Source: Loktanella sp. SALINAS62 (lineage in GTDB: Bacteria; Pseudomonadota; Alphaproteobacteria; Rhodobacterales; Rhodobacteraceae). Taken from it: DNA of 64,000 nt. The notes below the pieces were generated by a model. The model did not search any database and was not told the DNA's origin. It worked only from the letters and a program-made list of their open reading frames with translations. Shown piece by piece: positions 61,204 through 64,000 of the stretch. The DNA lies in the NCBI RefSeq assembly GCF_018263905.1, contig NZ_JAAFZU010000001.1, forward strand, positions 360,228 to 424,227. Direction: 5' to 3'. The number at the start of each line of letters is the position of its first letter. Within the stretch, counting starts at the first letter, position 1. A program made the position numbers and the translations under genes.

Positions 61204-64000
61204 TCAGATTTCATGCACCATCGGCGGTGTATCGCAGACCTTGCGCGCCAGATCGACCACATGGCGATGATGCGTCAGATAGATCGCCTGCCCCGACCGT
61301 CCAATCTGTTCCATCACGCGGCAGGCCGCGCTGGTGCGGGTTTCATCGAAGGTTTCAAAGATGTCGTCGCAGAAGAACGGCAACCGTGTGCCCTGCGCCA
61401 CCATCTGTTCATGCGCCGCAGCGCGCAGTGCCAGATACAGCTGGAATCGTGTGCCTTTGGACATGTCCAGCACGCCCTTCGTGGTGCCGTCGGCAGCAAT
61501 GGCCAGCAAGGTTTCGGACGCGCCGTCGGCCTTTGTGGCCAACCGCGCATAGGCACCGTCGGTCAGCATGGCAAAACAGCGTTCAGTTGCGGACATCATC
61601 GCGCTGCGGTGGCTATCACGGTAACGGCGGATCGCCTCTTCGGCCAAGGTGTGTCCCAGCGACAGTTCCAGATGATCCAGTATCGCCGCTTCCAGTTCCA
61701 GTTCCAGCGTCGCGCGCTGTTCCGTCAACTGTGCGACCTCGGCACTTGCGGTAACCTGCGCCAGTGCGGCCTGTCCGGCAACGCGGGTTTCGACGGCACG
61801 GGTTACATCCTGTTCAGCCTGCTTCAGGGCATCGGCAGTTCGGTTTGCCCTTGCGTCCAGCGCTGCGGCAGTTGCGTCTGACAATCGGGCACGGGCCGAC
61901 GTCAGATCGGGTTCGGCCAGCTCCGCTGTGACTTTGGCGATCAGGTCGGCTCGTTCCGCACGGTCTGCGATAACCTGTGCCGCCGCCATCGCGCTTTGCC
62001 GTAGATCGTCCAGCGTATTGGTGGGTACGCCGGACGGGAAAAGCCCGGCCATCGCCTGACGACGACTGTCCAGCTGCGCCTGCGCATCCTGCTGGTGGGC
62101 CAATTCCGCCCGCGCCGCAGTCAGCCTGTCGGTGTCACGTGCCGCTTTTTCTGCCAGCGCACGATCGGCGTCGGCCCGTTGCCGCAGGCGAGCAAAGGTC
62201 GCGGCAGCCGTATCCCCGCAACCGATACCACAGGTTTCCGCAAGCGCATTGATCGCCGCCCCGAACTGCGTCTGATCGGCGACCATCTTGTCCACGCGAC
62301 CCGCCGCTTCGGCACGGCGATCTTCTTGCGCGCGAAGGCTGCGCAGTGCCGCCAAAGAGGTCATCAACCGATCGGGTGACAGCGCCTGCCCGAACAGATC
62401 GTCGATCAGGTCGCACCACCGCTTGTCCGCGGCATCCCGTTCGGCCTGCACCGTGGCGGCGCGCGCGTTGCGCCGCGCCAGATCGCCGTTCAGCGCGTGA
62501 AGGCTTGCGCGCGCCTGATCCAGCGCATTTTGCGCGTCGCGTTCTGCCCCGGCCAAACGACGCGCCACATCCAGCGCGCCATCGAACGTCGGTGCAACCA
62601 GATCCAGATGCGGTGCCAGATCGGCCATCAACGCATCGGCCTTGTCCAGTGTCGGCGCGTGCTGGTCGCGCAGGCGCGCCAACGCATCACGCGCCGCCTG
62701 TGCAGTTGCATGGGCCTGCACCCAGTCCAGCCAGCCCGTCGCGGTTTGCCCCGCTGGAAATCCGACCTGACGGGCCACTGCGTCGATGGCGTCTTGCAAC
62801 GATGCCCGGTCTGCCTGCAGGGCTGCAAGACGTGCTTCTGTCGCGTCCGCGCGTGCGGTCGCTTCGGCATGGGACTGTTCCACCTGTCGCAACTGTCCCA
62901 GATCACCGGCCTGTGCCACCTGACGACGCAAGGCCGCGTCCACCGCCTGCATCGCGTCTGCGAATTGATCGGCACTGTCAGCGTCCAATGCCTGTCGGTG
63001 CTGGGTCCAGAAACGGTCACGCCGATCGGTCAAGTCACGCAGGTCTGCGTCCCGCAAAAGACCGCTGCTGCCGACCAATTGCGCGGCCTGTGCGGCCCGG
63101 GCGGCGATATCTTCGCGGTGTTGCGACAGTGTCGCGGTCGTCTGTTCGGTCTGAGTTTCCAGTGATGCATCACGCGCCACCCACGCTTGGGCCTGGGCCT
63201 GTGTCGTCGGACAAGGCGGCAGCGTGGCACCACAGCCCAGCGCATCGCGGGCGGCGTCGGCAGCCGTCACCGCACCTGCAATCGCGTCCTGCGCGCGCAA
63301 GACTGCGGGTGCCAGCCGGTCCACATCATAGCGCGACAGGATTGCGCCGATACCCTGCATCGGCAGGGCGCGTGCAATCATGGCATCCACAGCAGATTGT
63401 GCAGCGTCACGGCGGTCGGACAGGTCTGTGACTTCTTGCGCTGCAACGGCAGCGGCATCGCGGCAGGCGCGCAAAACCTGGCGCGTCTGATCCAGCGTTT
63501 CGATGCTTTCCGCGTCAATGACCAGCGCCTGCGGGTCTACGCCGTCGGCCGCGCCCAGATCGCGGGCGGCCTGCACCATGGCGCGCAATGCGTCTTGCGC
63601 TTGGGTGCGGCGGCGGTCGATATCCTGCGTGGCGGTCGCATCACGGCTGCGCAACCCGTCCAGCGCATCCAGTTGCGCGGTCAGGTCGGACGGATCGGAC
63701 ACCGGCCCAAGTTCGTCCAGTGCTGTCGTCACCGCAGCTATTTCAGCGGTCAACCGCGCAACATCGGCATCCAGTCGTGTGTGCTGTGCCAGCATGTCGA
63801 CCAACGTTTCGGGATCGAAATCCAGCCGTGCAGGATAGTTTGAAAAGGGCGCGATCCGGGTGTCCAGCAGATCGATCCGACCCAGCATCGGCAGAACCCG
63901 CTGTTCTGCCGCGACCCGTGCCGCGTCATCATGCAGGCCGTCGCGGTTTTGGCGGGCCTCTGCCTCTGCCTGCTGAGCGTCGGCCAGCGATTTTTTCAGG
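61204..64000 (-). CDS. YhaN/SbcC-like coiled-coil ATPase, N-terminus beyond window
   Basis: The frame stays open to the right edge. The visible 932 residues are a long Ala/Arg/Asp-rich coiled coil (hinge cysteines GCGATLPPCP at about 240 of the visible frame and CGIGCGD further on), then the ABC-type C-terminal half: signature-like LDMSKGTRFQLYLALRAAAH and Walker B LPFFCDDIFETFDETRT with LTHHRHVVDLA. The Walker A is outside the window. It belongs with the YhaN/AAA_23 group that usually pairs with a YhaM/SbcD-like nuclease, expected upstream. Role in DNA repair inferred. Confidence 0.87.
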   Translation of the reverse strand, partial: LKKSLADAQQAEAEARQNRDGLHDDAARVAAEQRVLPMLGRIDLLDTRIAPFSNYPARLDFDPETLVDMLAQHTRLDADVARLTAEIAAVTTALDELGPVSDPSDLTAQLDALDGLRSRDATATQDIDRRRTQAQDALRAMVQAARDLGAADGVDPQALVIDAESIETLDQTRQVLRACRDAAAVAAQEVTDLSDRRDAAQSAVDAMIARALPMQGIGAILSRYDVDRLAPAVLRAQDAIAGAVTAADAARDALGCGATLPPCPTTQAQAQAWVARDASLETQTEQTTATLSQHREDIAARAAQAAQLVGSSGLLRDADLRDLTDRRDRFWTQHRQALDADSADQFADAMQAVDAALRRQVAQAGDLGQLRQVEQSHAEATARADATEARLAALQADRASLQDAIDAVARQVGFPAGQTATGWLDWVQAHATAQAARDALARLRDQHAPTLDKADALMADLAPHLDLVAPTFDGALDVARRLAGAERDAQNALDQARASLHALNGDLARRNARAATVQAERDAADKRWCDLIDDLFGQALSPDRLMTSLAALRSLRAQEDRRAEAAGRVDKMVADQTQFGAAINALAETCGIGCGDTAAATFARLRQRADADRALAEKAARDTDRLTAARAELAHQQDAQAQLDSRRQAMAGLFPSGVPTNTLDDLRQSAMAAAQVIADRAERADLIAKVTAELAEPDLTSARARLSDATAAALDARANRTADALKQAEQDVTRAVETRVAGQAALAQVTASAEVAQLTEQRATLELELEAAILDHLELSLGHTLAEEAIRRYRDSHRSAMMSATERCFAMLTDGAYARLATKADGASETLLAIAADGTTKGVLDMSKGTRFQLYLALRAAAHEQMVAQGTRLPFFCDDIFETFDETRTSAACRVMEQIGRSGQAIYLTHHRHVVDLARKVCDTPPMVHEI

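Overview
The window looks like chromosome of a Roseobacter-group alphaproteobacterium (Rhodobacteraceae). Four things support this: high GC with CGC/CTG-rich codons, an atpI-atpB-atpE-atpF'-atpF operon with the split b/b' stalk, a MipZ division-site ATPase, and gene neighbourhoods I associate with that family (DUF1285-MoxR-DUF58-DUF4159, glcDEF, ffh to rpmE). Genus cannot be decided from the sequence alone. I saw no rRNA, tRNA, CRISPR array, prophage or insertion sequence.

Layout. 1-6.5 kb: the start of a membrane protein gene, a YkuD L,D-transpeptidase, an unknown gene coupled to a P1/DmpA peptidase, a succinate-semialdehyde-type dehydrogenase, a GAF/HisKA_2 sensor kinase and a DUF1285 protein. 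6.5-13.4 kb: a MoxR/DUF58/BatA-DUF4159/GATase-like membrane cluster. 13.5-17.4 kb: glycolate oxidase glcDEF. 17.5-24 kb: secreted serine protease, small heat-shock protein, stress-type flavin protein, NhaC antiporter, DNA polymerase I and a small zf-CHCC protein missed by length cut-offs. 24-31 kb: a lone ABC ATPase, a surface-glycan group (GT14, sulfotransferase, unknown Rossmann-like protein, HIT protein), endonuclease III, an Ada-like protein and an OmpA lipoprotein. 31-34 kb: the ATP synthase Fo operon. 34-38 kb: regulators, a DMT exporter, an esterase and a DoxX protein.

38-46 kb is a long translation-centred cluster: ffh, three tandem GNAT acetyltransferases, chorismate mutase, rpsP, rimM, two sulfotransferase-like genes, a DUF1328 peptide, trmD, rplS and rpmE. 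The sulfotransferase pair interrupts the usual rimM-trmD adjacency. 46-52 kb: a GC-poor orphan gene, a cysteine-rich copper-type DUF326 protein, an RhlE helicase, MipZ, and an esterase and two SDRs. 52-55.5 kb: a taurine-type ABC transporter whose permease carries an unusual extra periplasmic segment. 55.7-60 kb: D-lyxose isomerase and glycerate 2-kinase, then a DUF4394 secreted protein divergent from an ECF sigma/anti-sigma operon. 60-64 kb: transaldolase and a truncated YhaN/SbcC-like ATPase.

The strongest non-gene observations are two. First, a pair of matching promoter motifs (GCATCC, 16 bases, TGTCTTC) faces outward between the ECF sigma gene and the DUF4394 gene, which suggests one autoregulated module. 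Second, a dispersed intergenic repeat occurs four times: G/C stem-loops followed by a GATATTTTTGGCAAGAAGAA-like core. Three copies sit directly in front of start codons.
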